Positions 12,985 to 23,660 of a DNA stretch of 64,000 bases are shown piece after piece. Each line of letters begins with the position of its first letter. The stretch's first letter is position 1. The DNA comes from Laccaria trichodermophora. Its lineage: Eukaryota; Basidiomycota; Agaricomycetes; Agaricales; Hydnangiaceae. The notes beneath the pieces were generated by a model. The model made no database searches, was not told the DNA's origin, and worked only from the letters and a program-made list of their open reading frames with translations. The stretch lies in assembly GCA_018417955.1 (NCBI GenBank), contig JACTVC010000016.1, positions 558,001 through 622,000 of the forward strand. The letters run 5' to 3'. The translations under genes were made by a program, and so were the position numbers.

Positions 12985-13190
12985 TAGGCATAGGGAAGGG
13001 GGGAGGAGGGATGGAAGGGAGGGGGAAGGGAAGGGAGGGGTGAAATATGAGTGCAGGCAGGTACACAAAAGGAAGGGATAGAGAAGGGGGGAGGGAAAGG
13101 AAGGGGGGATGGACAAGGAAGGGGGGATGGACAAGGAAGGGGAAGAGAAAGGGGGGACAGGGAAGGGGGGAAAAGGGAGGGAAGGAAGGC
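12985..13190 (+). repeat. Polypurine G-run tract (G-quadruplex potential)
   Basis: About 200 bases almost wholly of G and A, with more than fifteen runs of three or more G separated by one to five bases. The plus strand is thus predicted to be able to form G-quadruplexes, or the duplex a triplex. A shorter counterpart occurs in the sister element at 17655-17700. Confidence 0.85.
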
Positions 13191-13224
13191 TTGACAACAT
13201 GGGTGCTTGATGATGTGGGCGCCT

Positions 13225-13565
13225 GATGACATGGGCGCGCATTGTCGTTGTGTTGCGTCGCCGTCGTTGTGTTGTGTTATCATCATCATGTTGCATCACC
13301 ATCGTGTCGCGTTGTTGTGTTTTCATCATCCGACAACATGGACACGTGTCGTCGTTGTGTCACGTTGTCATTGTTGTGTTGTGTTGTGTTGTTGTTGCAT
13401 TGTTGTGTTGTGTTGTTGTTGCATTGTTGTGTTGTGTTGTTGTTGTTGCATTGCATTGCCATCATGTCGCATTGCGTCGCCATCGTGTCGCATTGCCAGT
13501 CATGTCGCGTTCTTGTTGTTGTGTCATGTGGTTGCATTGTTGTTGTGTCATGTTCTTGTTGGGTC
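13225..13565 (+). repeat. Simple-sequence block of GTTGTGTT / CGTCGT words
   Basis: Imperfect tandem words (gttgtgttgtgttgttgttg and gtcgcgttgttgtg types) follow directly on the polypurine tract. All three plus frames stay open because of composition, not because of coding. The homologous position in 17284-18773 holds a GTGGGTCGTGGTC array. Confidence 0.8.
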
Positions 13566-13845
13566 GCGTTTTGGTGATTGTTAGCAGGGTGGGTTGGGAT
13601 GGAGGAGGGGGGGGACTCACCTTTGAATGACGACAAACAACGATGACGTTGTCATTCATCATTTGGTTGCCACATTGCTGATAGCGACGTGGCATTGGTG
13701 ACATGGTGTTCCTGTGTTTGGTGGTTGTGGTTGCCAGTTGACAAGTGTTGTGGGTGGTGGTGACCACAGGTGATGGTGGTGACGTGGCGATGGGTGGGCG
13801 TCGTCAACAATGGTGGTGGTTGAGATGAGAGAGTGGGTTGTTTGT

Positions 13846-13897
13846 TTCTGATGCCCAAATCAAGCATCGGCGCTGATGCTTGATTTGGGCATCAGAA
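13846..13897. repeat. Perfect hairpin, 23-bp arms
   Basis: Arms 13846-13868 and 13875-13897 are exact reverse complements around the 6-base loop ggcgct. It lies just inside the right subterminal repeat of the 12556-14104 element. Confidence 0.9.
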
Positions 13898-15042
13898 ATT
13901 CTGTTCCGTCTCGTTCCATGGCTATTCCTTCTGGGTGATCACCAGAATTCATTCTGGCGGAATTTGAATTCCATTCAAAATTCCGCAGAATTGTTTGATC
14001 AATTTGGCAGGGCCCTCTGCCAAATTTGATTCCTCCAGAATTCCAGGAATTCCCCAGATTCTGCTGGATTTCAGCAGGAATCAGTGGAGGACAATAAAGA
14101 CCTCCTAATATCAAAAGATACCAGTAAACAGGCCAGCTCTTTGAGTGTGAACTATCAAGATGACATAAATGCTCCACTTCAACGTGAAGATGACATTGAG
14201 GCAGCCCCAGAAGAAGATGACGATACAGAGTCTGTCAGTGTAGACTCCTCAGAGAAGGTTCAGACAGCTGTTCAGAAAGTAGGTCAATGTACATGTCTGA
14301 TCTGCTCTTGTCTAATGATGCTACAGCTTCAAAAAATTATCTGATCAGTGCGCTCAAGTCCCCAGCACCGACAAAATTGGTTGATAGAAGTGTCATGGAC
14401 AAACCCCGGAAAGCCTCCACTTATGCTCATTCTTGACGTGAAGATTTGTTGGTCATTGACTCACCAAATGTTACATAGCTTTCTTATCTTTTTTTCCATC
14501 AAGATGAATAGATCTCAACTTTCTCAGGTCATGCCTTGGATTACCGTCAATCCATGAACTCTTTCGTACACCTTAATACTGATCTTTGGCCACATTTGCT
14601 GTCAGATGAAGAATGGCACACTATTGACCTTGTTACAGCCTGGTTGAAGTCATTCTGCACTGCAACCTCTCAGATGTCTGTGACACGAACACCAATGCTC
14701 TCAACAACACATGTCATTTTCCACAGCTTTCAAGATGAGCTCCATGATATCATTCGAACCCTACCTAAAGACGTAGCTTTGCCCCACTTGATTAAAGGGC
14801 TCACAGATGTTCATCATAAACTGAGTGATTATTATAATACCTACGATGAGTCACCTTTTTATATCTGGTCATCATGTATGTTGAAGATCTATTCACTGTT
14901 GATCTCGCTAACATACTTCAACTAGTCTTGGACCCACACATCTCATATATGGCTCTAAAGAATGAATTCAGGGATGATGCAGACTTTTCTGCTCACCTTG
15001 AGATCTCGAAAGCAAAACTTCAACAGTACTTCAAGGACAATT

Positions 15043-15889
15043 GACTGGTAGCTACCACTTACATCATGTACTCCTGAGCTGTACCATAGGAGTTCCTGCT
15101 TAGCTGCCACAAATGAAATGAAATGAATTTTCATTCATTCATGGCACCTGTTTCATTCTTGATAATTTATTCTGTTTCATTCATTCATGGCAACTGTTTC
15201 ATTTTTTTTATTTCATTCCACCATGGCAACTGTTTCATTCCTTGCTTCATTCTTCTCAGGTACCTCTTTCATTGTTAGAGCTGGGAAAATGATTATGTAA
15301 TTGATGCAAAATATTTAAGTGCCTTAATTGGCAACAGCATGCCTATCTTGTTATGTATTTGAGCCTCAAATGTAAAATTACCCCCATATGACCCCCCACA
15401 CCACTGCAGTAGGGCACAACACACATCAGGTATAATTGTATATCATTTCCTTAATTAGGTGTGTATTAAAACATTGAAATTGTTGCCTGAAAGAATGAAA
15501 CAAAGATGAAATAACTGCCTGAAAAGAATGAAATGAAAATTCCACAGCAATGAATGAAAAATGAAATGAAACAGTTGCCAGGAATGAATGAAATGAAGCA
15601 AAGAATGAAACAGTTGCCATGGTGGAATGAAATGAAAAAATGAAACATTCACCAGGAATGAATGAAACAAAATAAGTTTCATTCTTGCCAGTAGAAATGA
15701 AGAAAAAATCGAAATGAAATGAAATGAAACAAAAAATATTTCATTGTCCATGGCAATGAATGAGAATGACTTGGAATGAAACAGGTGCCATGAATGAATG
15801 AAAATTCATTTCATTTCATTTGTGGCAGCTAAGCAGGAACTTCTATGGTACATGCCAGGTGTTACATGATGTAAATGGCAGCTACTAGT
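15043..15889. mobile_element. Short foldback element, 847 bp, TSD ggacaatt
   Basis: It is bounded by ggacaatt at 15035-15042 and 15890-15897. Ends GACTGGTAGCTACCAC and, inverted, ACTAGTAGCTGCCAT are followed by TTACATCATGTA on both sides. The arms consist of AATGAATGAAA words separated by a roughly 10-base spacer containing GCCA. It is the small relative of the 5-kb palindrome at 56973-62017, which has the same ends. Inserted in the hAT pseudogene. Confidence 0.88.
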
Positions 15890-16367
15890 GGACAATTACC
15901 AGGTAAGTTCTATCTCACAGGCATATGTTATGTGGTCCGAATTGACAATATATTACTGTAGGCTTGGCAGTGGCAGTTGAGCATATTTTTTCAGGTGGCC
16001 GGGATACTATATCCCTTCGTCGTGCTAGTCTCAAGCCAGAAACCATATGGGTTCTGATGTTGGTCAAGAGAAGATTGATTCTAGCTCATGAAAAGATTAA
16101 GGTCAAACTTCATTCTACCTAAGACTTATTTACTCCACTGTTTTCATTTACCATCTCGCTTCATCTAGTATGCCTGGTTTTGAACTTCTAGTGTATTTTT
16201 TTTTTGTTCATCTCTGTAATACGGCCATATACCCATATTTATCACCTGTACCGTATCATCAAGAGTTTTCTAGTTGACCTTTATGGTACAGGTCTGAGCT
16301 GAAGTGACCCATGAGCACCCGTCAAGTATACGGCCGTAACTGTAATATGGTACAGTTCACAGCCCTA

Positions 16368-16500
16368 CTGAGGATATCCTGAGGCAGATATCCAGAGAAT
16401 AGTGGATGAGGATAGTTGGAGGTTGTCTATGTCCTGGGATATCCTAGGACACCAGAATTCAGTATCCCTGAGTCATCACCTTGATATCCTGGGAAATGCT
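16368..16500. mobile_element. Right part of the element split by the hAT insertion
   Basis: Contains repeated gatatcc/ggatatc and cctgagg words (atcctgaggcagatatccag and gggatatcctagg), continuing the fragment at 9040-9113. Confidence 0.5.
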
Positions 16501-16525
16501 GGCCACATCTGGAAGGTAACCATCA

Positions 16526-16592
16526 TGTAAGCAGTCCCTGGGATGCACAAAGGACCACCTAAGCCAAAAGGCAGAATAACTGAGAAGTTATA
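16526..16592 (-). repeat. tRNA-like SINE fragment (copy 1)
   Basis: This 67-bp unit is repeated exactly at 16871-16937. Read on the minus strand it contains TGGCTTAGGTGG, a good Pol III A-box. It lacks the adjacent B-box present beside copy 2, so it looks 3' truncated. Confidence 0.5.
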
Positions 16593-16832
16593 TTCTCAGC
16601 CAGTGCATCCCATATATGATACAGTATGGGAACTGTAGTAATTCTTGCCATGATTACACCCTCCCTATCTCTGGAACTTTGCCCCCTCATACAGACCTGG
16701 TCCCAATCCCATAGTCCTGGAGTTCCTCATGGGGTTTCCAAAGTGGGAGTGCTCATGTAGGCCACCCCAAGGGTCTACCCTCTTGCAACTAACGGTATTC
16801 ATCCCCACAGTCCCATAGCCAGCTTTGCCATG

Positions 16833-16937
16833 GGCCAGGATTGAACCTACAGCTATAAATTCTCAGTTAATGTAAGCAGTCCCTGGGATGCACAAAGGAC
16901 CACCTAAGCCAAAAGGCAGAATAACTGAGAAGTTATA
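16833..16937 (-). repeat. tRNA-derived SINE candidate (copy 2)
   Basis: On the minus strand an A-box-like TGGCTTAGGTGG (about 16905-16916) is followed about 65 bases later by a B-box-like GGTTCAATCC (about 16840-16850). This is the layout of a tRNA-derived SINE head. No mature tRNA cloverleaf could be drawn. Confidence 0.45.
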
Positions 16938-17275
16938 AGTAATCATCAATACATCACCAGGAAATATCCCACACAATTGGGTGTGTATGTATCAGGAACT
17001 AGTTGTTCCTTTTTGGGACCACTCTGAAATCTGCTTATACCTCCACTTTTCCTGTCTCACACTTTCTCTATCTCTGTGCTTGCATTGAAATATTTCTCAA
17101 ACCTTCAGTTGAGCCCCCAATTACCCTCCAATGCACCCACTGTGAGCTGTGATGAGGATGACAATGTCATAAAGGCAGGATTTGTCATCACCATAGCAAA
17201 AGCTCAAGAGTATGTCATCAATCCACCCCTTTCTCTGCCAAGCAAGAACAGGGGTTATTGTTAGGATAGTTGATG
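16938..17275. other. Intergenic, nothing recognised
   Basis: No supported gene or RNA; the 62-codon open stretch at 17076-17264 has no recognisable motif. Confidence 0.45.
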
Positions 17276-17714
17276 CCAGATGTCAGTACTTTACCCTCCC
17301 CCACGGATTCCACATGGACTCCACATGGACTCCATAAATCCATCTGGACTCCATCTGGACTCCACCCAGGAAGGACCTCACCCTACATTTTTGCTGAAAA
17401 TCCATCTGGACTCCACATGGACTCCACCTGGAATCCAAGTGGCCTCCAGATGGATTCAATCAGAGTTCCAACATGGACTCTGCCTTGCACAAATTATAAA
17501 AAAATCCTAACTTTAGCCAGATGTCATAGGACTTAATCTAATTCAGACCATATGTTCAATCCCAAGAATTCCTTATGATATTTGTATTTGAACAAAGAAA
17601 ATTCAAGTGTATTTATTGGATAGAACTACATACATGTATTTTACTACTTCAAATGGAGAAGGGAAAGGGGAGGTGAGGGAGGGAATGGAGGGGGGAGACA
17701 ATGGTTGTCATGTC

Positions 17715-18175
17715 GTCATCGTGGGTCGTGGCCGCATCGTCGTCATGGGTTGTGGTCATGTCGTCGCGTTGTCGTCGATGTGGGTCGTGGTCACGTCGTT
17801 GACGTGGGTCGTGGTCGTGTCGTGGTTGACATGGGTCGTCGTCATGTCATGGTCGATGTGGGTCGTGGTCGCGTCGTGGTCGACATTGGTCGTCGTTGCG
17901 TCGTCGTTGACGTGGGTCGTGGTTGCATCGTTGTCAATGTGGGTCATGGTCGCGTCGTCATCAACGTGGGTCATGGTCGACGTGGGTCATGGTCGCATCG
18001 TTGACGTGGGTCGCGGTCACGTCGTTGTTGACGTGGGTCATCGTCACATTGTCGTCGACGTGGGTCATCATCGCGTCGTTGTTGACGTGGGTCGTGGTCA
18101 CGTCGTTGTTGACGTGGGTCGTCGTCACGTCGTTGTTGACATGGGTTGTGGCCGCATCATTGTCGTGGTGACTTT
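17715..18175 (+). repeat. Degenerate ~30-bp tandem array (GACGTGGGTCGTGGTC)
   Basis: About fifteen copies of a unit built on gacgtgggtcgtggtcgcgt, with spacer lengths near 27-33 bases. All frames stay open from composition (valine-rich on plus, threonine/histidine-rich on minus); I do not regard any as protein-coding. Confidence 0.8.
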
Positions 18176-18387
18176 GGTGTGGGTGGTCATCAACGGCAGT
18201 GGACGGTGTCGGCCTGGGCGATGTGCTGAGCGAGGGGGGCTCGTCGTGAGGGATGGTGGTTGGATGGTGGTGGTTGAGGAACAAGATGTGCAAATATTAA
18301 ACAAACACTGCGCACATGTGTTGAACATGCAGAACATGCCAAGCGACGTGGCCATATAGATCACTAGTTGGCTTTAACTTTTAAAGG

Positions 18388-18500
18388 CCTTGTGGTTCAA
18401 TGGCTAATTGTCTGGCTATTATGTTTAACTCTGTCCATGAGCTCCTGGGTTCAATTCTAGCTCATGCACTTTCATTTTTTATATATAATAAATAAAGTAA
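18388..18500 (+). repeat. tRNA-derived SINE-like unit
   Basis: TGTGGTTCAATGGCTA (A-box-like, about 18396) and GGGTTCAATTC (B-box-like, about 18448) are spaced as in a tRNA gene and followed by an A/T-rich tail near 18475-18500. It sits inside the 17284-18773 element. It may be a degenerate tRNA pseudogene instead. Confidence 0.5.
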
Positions 18501-18841
18501 GGCAGTTAATCCACATGGATTCCAGATGGAGTCTCACTGGGTGAATTCATATAACCCTGTGTTCTGAGGTGGAGTCCATGTTGGAGTCCATGTTGTCCAC
18601 ATGGAGCAACTGGACTCCAACTGGAGTCCAGCTGGAATCCAGATGGATTCTAGACAAAAAATTGGCTGGGTTACCACCAAAAAAAAATTGTCTAAAATCC
18701 ACCTGGACTCCAGGTGGATCCATGGAGTCCATCTGGAGTCCACATGGAATCTGTGGGGGAGAGTAAAGTCCTCCCAGATGTCAAGCATACTTTTGCCAGA
18801 AAACTGGTTCTCAGCCATCAATTAAGTGAGAAGTTGGTGAA

Positions 18842-19380
18842 ATGAAGGGCACAATCTCCAGGATTCTGTATTTGCTTGGGCATTTTCCCAGACACCAGGG
18901 TTGTTTTTTTTCAGATATTCTGCAGTGTTTTCTTTGGATATTGCACACAATTGATGCCTCTGGAACCCCTCATTTCCCTGCAACATTTGTCCAGACACCA
19001 AGGTTGTTTTTTTTTTCAGCTATTTCACACTGTCTTTTTTGGATATTCCACACAATTGATGCTTTGGAAATTCCACATTTTCCCAAGGATTTATCCAGAC
19101 ACTGGGAGTTTGGATATTCTGCACAATTGATCCTTCAGGAATTCTGCATTGTTCTGCATCATTTGTCTAGACACCAGGGTTTTTTTTTTTTGGATATTCA
19201 GCACATCCCCAGAACATTTATTACATTTACACATGGGAGTGGGATATTCAGCCCCTCAATTGATGCTCCAGAAATTCCACATTTTCCCAGAACAAGTATA
19301 CAAACAAGAGGATTGCACAATCCCCAGGGACATGTATTACATCTGCACATGCAGGTGCTTTGGAATTCCCTAAATTCACA
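18842..19380 (+). repeat. Degenerate ~100-bp tandem repeat
   Basis: The phrase ccagacacca(g/a)gg followed by a T-run and ggatattc...cacaattgatgc recurs near 18889, 18991, 19095 and 19167, with a further partial copy. Non-coding. Confidence 0.65.
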
Positions 19381-19394
19381 AAAAAGAAAAGTTA

Positions 19395-19725
19395 CACTTA
19401 TTGGGCCAGACATATAGCCATTGTGAGAGTCAAGTATTGGGCCTGACTATGAGCCTTAGGCCAATACAAGCTACATAGACCACCATAATTGGGCCCAACC
19501 AATCATACATAATGTTTTGCTTGGCTGCCTAACATTCAACCCTAAAGGCCATTATGGCATTGGTCCCACATAAGGTGCCATAACATGTATGGGCATTGGG
19601 CCAGTTATGTAGCAATATGAGCCATAGGACAAATGCCAATTACTGTTATGGTTCAATTGCACACCTGCTGAATGCCTGACTGGAGATAGGTAGGCTGGCA
19701 TGCTATTGCTAGAGCACCCTTGGTC
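19395..19725. repeat. Small foldback repeat with ATTGGGCC words
   Basis: Both halves are made of ttgggcc and ggcccaa words with catatagcca/atgagcc companions in opposite orientation, with the mid-point near 19550. No TSD was identified. Confidence 0.5.
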
Positions 19726-19754
19726 CCTTGGAGTTGTCTTGTAGGTAGGCATTG

Positions 19755-19912
19755 TCATGGGTAACCCCCGGGTAGTTTCGGCCTTACCCGTACCCCTACC
19801 CCCGGAAACCCGTACCCTCAACCACGGGTACAGGTTTCTGCGGGTAAGGGTACGGGTTCTGGCAGGTTTGGCGGGTTTGGCGGGTCTTACGGGTTTGGCT
19901 CCACGGGTATCT
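19755..19912. repeat. Left subterminal repeat array of the hAT element
   Basis: Repeated acccgtaccc / gggtacggg / ggcgggttt words, the probable transposase-binding region. Mirrored at 27765-27890. Confidence 0.8.
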
Positions 19913-20019
19913 TAATTAAGTAGTGATCTCACAGCGTCTTATTCTCGGTCATAAGTCAAACAATGATACCATTTTGGCGTACAAGTAAGCTATTGAACAC
20001 GAAAACAACTATAACTATA

Positions 20020-23000
20020 CTAATCATCGTCGTCAACTATGGCATCCCAATCCGCTGCAAGATCCTCCTCAGCAGCATCAGCTGGAACCTCTGCCAACAC
20101 AGTGACTGCCTTCACATCGAAATCTTTGACATATCCCAGCAAACTCCATCCCCTGAGGCACATCAACGCACGAGTTGACTGGACAGAGAGGCGGCTGCGG
20201 ACATGAGAAAGCAACAGCCGTCCCTGACTGAAAACCCGCTCGACATCGACTGACGTAGCTAAAGTAATTGAGTTGTTAGAATATGCCATTGAGTCAATTC
20301 ATGAGACATACCAGGGATTGTTAAATAGTCCAACGCCATACGGTGAAGCCGAGGATATTCAGCTTTTTTCCCAGCCCACCACCGAATCGGATCTTTGACA
20401 TTTTCTGTCTTGATGTTGAGGTATTCATCGAGCTCATCGCGAAGCTCCGTTTCATCAGAGGCTGTTAATGCAGGTAGAGTGTCGAACATGTTCTCGTCGG
20501 AATCGGAGACAGCAGCCTCAGGGGCCTGATATAAATAAGTATAAGTCTATACATTACATTAGAAAACATACCGGTACAAGGCCGTCATCATCAATTTCCA
20601 TGAATGCGTATGTTCGGTCAAACTCGTCGCGTACAAGGGATTCGGCAGTCTTGATCCAAGTGTCGTCCCAACCGGCATTCTCAAAGTATTTGAGTTTGTG
20701 ACGAGGGTGAAGGACTATTGGAAACGGTACAAAGGTCAAACAAGAAGTCAAACAAAAGAGAAGATACAGCTCACCCATCGCGATCCGATATATTTCAGAG
20801 TAGTCGGTCTTGTTGTAGTACTTGTTGAGAATTCGCTTTCCCATTGCCAGAGCGGAACGTAGGGCGACAGAGTATTGGGGATCATCTGCTGCAGTTGCTA
20901 GATGCTCGTCGATGCGATCCATAGCAGGAATAACTGTGCTGATGTTTGGCGTGCCGCGCGAAAAGAAAAGCGTAGTGTGTTTGAAGACCTGAATAAACGC
21001 TGGTTCAAATGAATTGTTAAAATCATTTTGGGTACCTACCATCAAAGTATCGCGCAGTTGCTCCGCTACCTTCCATTCATCCAAGTCCAGCTCTAGCTCA
21101 CACATTTTCATGTCACGGTCTCCTGTAATAGCGTCGATGGCCATACGGTAATCAACTGCAAAGAGAAGCATGTCGTAAGTCGAGTTCCAGCGAGTTGCAA
21201 CGTCTCGTGGCATCATGCGTTGCCTGAGTCCAAGCCTCTTGAGGGTTGAGAACCATTTGGGAAGGACGATGGTCGTAGAGTTCTTGATTGTGAAAGCGAC
21301 TTTGCGAAGCTATGAGTACAAGTGAGTGAATTGTTTATGTTAAAGGTGGGAGCCTTACCTTTGCCAATACCAGCCGAACAGGTTTCACCTCTTCCTCGAG
21401 CTTCTTGATTTCCTCCGGGGTCATGCCGGCATGAGTTTCTTCAAGGCCCTCAACGTCGTCGTCCTCAATGTCGTCACTCTCATCCTCAAGCGCGTCACTA
21501 TCATCTTCGACGTCGATGGCTAATGCAGCGAGCTCTGCAACACCCTCAGCCAAAAGGTCTTCACCTTTTTTCTGTGATTTGGGTGGCTCAAATTGACGAA
21601 GTACCCCTTTTGCTGCGAGGCTCACGATGTGGAGAAAGCAACGAACCTGATTTGCCTCTCCAGGAAAATCCTCGATTAGCTTGGGAAGTTCGTCGATCAT
21701 AGCGTTGTTGTTGGATGCGTTGTCACCAGTGATGCTGAGCAGCTAGGGTTTTGGTAAGTTTAGATGTTCTGGAAATCCGCAAAATCATACCTTATCACTG
21801 ATCCCGAAATCTTTAAGAACATTGGCGAATGCGCTTGCCAAGTTCTTACCCAAGTGGGACTTGGCAACCTCGACGATATCCAAAAGCATTGACATTGGGG
21901 CGCCGTCATGCTCAAAATGAACAGTAATTGCTACGTATGCTTTGTGGTTTGGGGATGTCCATGCATCGGTAGCAAAGTTGAGGTGTCCATTGTATTCCTA
22001 CAATGGCATTTTACCTCACTGTTTATCACAAAAGCGAATGACATACCTTTAGCATTTTGGAGATCCTTTTACGACACCGGACGAAAACCTTTCTCACATC
22101 ACGGGAGACCGTTTCAGCAGATGGGATGTAGTAGTCAGGACGTCCGGTTTTCATCAAGGATCGGAAGCCACAATCGTTTACGATTTGGAAAGGACGCTTA
22201 CTCTCAGCGACCCACCGGACGATTTCGGCGCTGCTCGAAAAGGTAAGAAACAGTTAGGGGGAGTGAGTAGAAATTTACCGTGCTTCAGTCTTGGTGTGCT
22301 GGCGATGACTGTAAGTGACCTTACCCTTACCAATACGTTGGAATGCTGCCGTAATAGATCCATTGGCGTTTTTCATCTTCCCCAGCGCCTCTCGTGCTGC
22401 CTGCACATCTTTCATGTTGTCAGCAGCCACTACAGCCTCTTCTCCCCAGCATTGTTTGGCATGCTTGCGAAGGTTACCGGTTGACTTAGCGTCAGTGGTG
22501 TCGAGGTATCGACGAACGGAGTTACCACCACGGCTTTTGCAAGGCTGAGCCGCACACTGGAAGCGGTGGACATGGCGGCCCTTGACATCCTCAATGATTG
22601 GCTCGGGCTTGAAGAACACATAGATTGGTGAGTTCCAATCTTTAGAAAGTCGTTCTAGGTACGTCTCAGTGATCTATCCACTAAATTGGGTGTAAAATCG
22701 GACTTACTCAACTCTGCCTCTGCACTCTCCTCAGGCGTCTCTAAAATTTCGACTTCATCTTCGTCTTCATCATCCGAATCATCGTCTTCGTCGTCGTCAT
22801 CATCACCAAGAGGTGCCAACTCTGGCAAGTCGTCGAACTCCTCATCTGCGGGTGGTTGGCGACTTGCCTGTACCACATGATCAGTAAGTAATATTGTCGA
22901 AGTCTTCAAGTCATAAGCCATACCTGGGAGGATCGAGTAGGTGCTTTTCCTTTAACTGAACCAGCAGCCCTGGTTCCCGTCTTCTTCGCTGCAGAACCCT

Positions 23001-23660
23001 TATCACATAACATTAATATTAAGAAAAAGATCGAGATGATTGAGGTGATGTACCTTGTTTCGATTATCTTCGTCTTCATCATCTAAAATGTGAGTTGAAG
23101 TTGAAGAGAGCGTCCTGCGAGGGTGGTGGTTGTCCTCATCTTCAACTTCCTCAACGGAAGGTTGACGGTTTGCCTAAAGTCAAAGCACCGTAAGTCGAGA
23201 GAAAGAAAAAACGAGACGAGACAAGCGCACCGTCATGCACGCCTTTCCTTTAGCTGAACCGGCAGCCTTAGTTCCTGTCTTCTTCGCTGCAGAATTGGCT
23301 GTAGCCTATATCACATAACATTAATATTAAGAAAAAGATCGAGTTATTTAAGGTGACATACCTTGTTTCGATTATCTTCGTCTTCGTCATCTAAGATGTG
23401 AGTTGAAGTTGAAGAGAGCATCCTGCGAGGGCGGTGGTTGTCCTCATCTTCAACTTCCTCAACGGAAGGTTGACGGTCTGCCTAAAGTCAAGGCCAGTAA
23501 GTTGAGTGAAAGAAAAAATGAGATGAGACAAGCGTACCGCTTTTTTTGCTAGAAGCTCCATGCGCGCCTTCTTTTTTGCGAGTAAAGGGTCACCATTGGT
23601 CGAGGAACGTTCAGAAGCAGTGCGCTTGCGAGGTTGGGTGGGTGCATTGGACGAAGACAT
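20020..23660 (-). CDS. hAT transposase with BED zinc finger and DDE core
   Basis: Multi-exon minus-strand gene of about 1000 residues starting at ATG 23658-23660 (MSSSNAPTQPRKRTA) and ending with TAG at 20020-20022. Order: a basic N-terminus, two copies of an acidic exon pair, a BED-type zinc finger (22630-22275: FQCAAQPC...STGNLRKHAKQC), then RPFQIVNDCGFRSLMKTGRP and SAETVSRDV. The RNase H-like catalytic core follows, with FATDAWTSPNHKAY (about 21970), LLSITGDNASNNNAM (about 21735-21690) and RCFLHIVSLAAK (about 21640). Next come RDVATRWNSTYDML (about 21200) and the C-terminal dimerisation domain TSVDVERVFSQGRLLLSHVR (about 20260-20195). Known role: binds the TIRs, excises the element by a hairpin mechanism and inserts it with 8-bp duplications, which are seen here. 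Introns are about 50 nt with GT-AG ends at the sites checked. No in-frame stop was found in the parts followed; exact exon ends are partly unverified. Confidence 0.88.
22930..23540 (-). repeat. Tandem duplication of an exon pair in the transposase gene
   Basis: The stretch around 22945-23235 is repeated at about 23245-23540 with a roughly 300-bp offset and few differences, introns included. Each copy encodes an acidic exon (core QPSVEEVEDEDNH then STSTHILDDEDEDN) and a lysine-rich exon (SAAKKTGTKAAGSAKGKA). Confidence 0.85.

Larger units (their letters stand above)
12556..14104. mobile_element. Non-autonomous hAT-like element, 1549 bp, TSD ctaatatc
   Basis: It is flanked by the 8-bp duplication ctaatatc (12548-12555 and 14105-14112). 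Left end CAATACTTTCCATTCC; right end inverted GAGGTCTTTATTGTCC; both continue CTCCACTGATTCC. Subterminal blocks (12575-12710, 13900-14095) are arrays of degenerate GGAATTCC/GGAATCC words. The interior has a polypurine tract, a GTT/GTC-rich block and a 23-bp perfect hairpin. It interrupts a hAT transposase exon. It shares ends and architecture with 17284-18773. Confidence 0.85.
10302..16105 (+). pseudogene. hAT-family transposase pseudogene
   Basis: Recognisable pieces in order: an N-terminal acidic region (10600-10980); a BED-like zinc-finger region (about 11285-11440, motif KHYKCYH then TITKVMNYSLNG); a helical segment PWDQSKFEKLLIEW (about 11740); the catalytic core with ISLSLDAWTSSNYYAF (12015-12065) and MMDNASNND (about 12335-12360); CMPHTIHLVCIK (about 12435); and the dimerisation region AVEHIFSGGRDTISLRRASL (about 15970-16035). 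In-frame stops interrupt it at 11364, 11848, 11890 and 14434, several where CGA arginine would fit. A 1.5-kb element is inserted at 12556 and a 0.85-kb one at 15043. Removing the first with one TSD copy restores frame across LLKGIGLISKDTSK. The region 9300-10300 upstream is open in places but not recognisably transposase. Confidence 0.85.
9114..16367 (+). mobile_element. Decayed hAT transposon, 7.25 kb, 8-bp TSD
   Basis: Terminal repeats TAGGGCTGCGAAC (left) and TAGGGCTGTGAAC (right, inverted) are bounded by a perfect 8-bp duplication ctgaggat (9106-9113, 16368-16375), the hAT hallmark. Subterminal regions (9120-9300, 16200-16360) repeat short CCGTA/TACGG words. The element contains a broken plus-strand transposase gene and two later insertions at 12556-14104 and 15043-15889, each with its own 8-bp duplication. 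The element is therefore dead and older than its passengers. Confidence 0.88.
17284..18773. mobile_element. Non-autonomous hAT-like element, 1490 bp, TSD ccagatgt
   Basis: It is flanked by ccagatgt (17276-17283 and 18774-18781). Left end CAGTACTTTACCCTCCCCCAC; right end inverted GAGGACTTTACTCTCCCCCAC. Subterminal blocks (17304-17480, 18510-18755) are arrays of TGGACTCCA/TGGAGTCCA words. The interior has a short polypurine tract, a GTGGGTCGTGGTC array and a tRNA-like unit. Same family as 12556-14104. Confidence 0.87.

Noticed and set aside
13207..13636. Overlapping Cys/Val/His-rich frames on both strands
   Set aside because: Simple-sequence GTT/GTC block; no codon preference for any frame.
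17607..18359. 250-codon valine-rich frame
   Set aside because: Composition artefact of the GTGGGTCGTGGTC tandem array; all frames and the opposite strand are similarly open.
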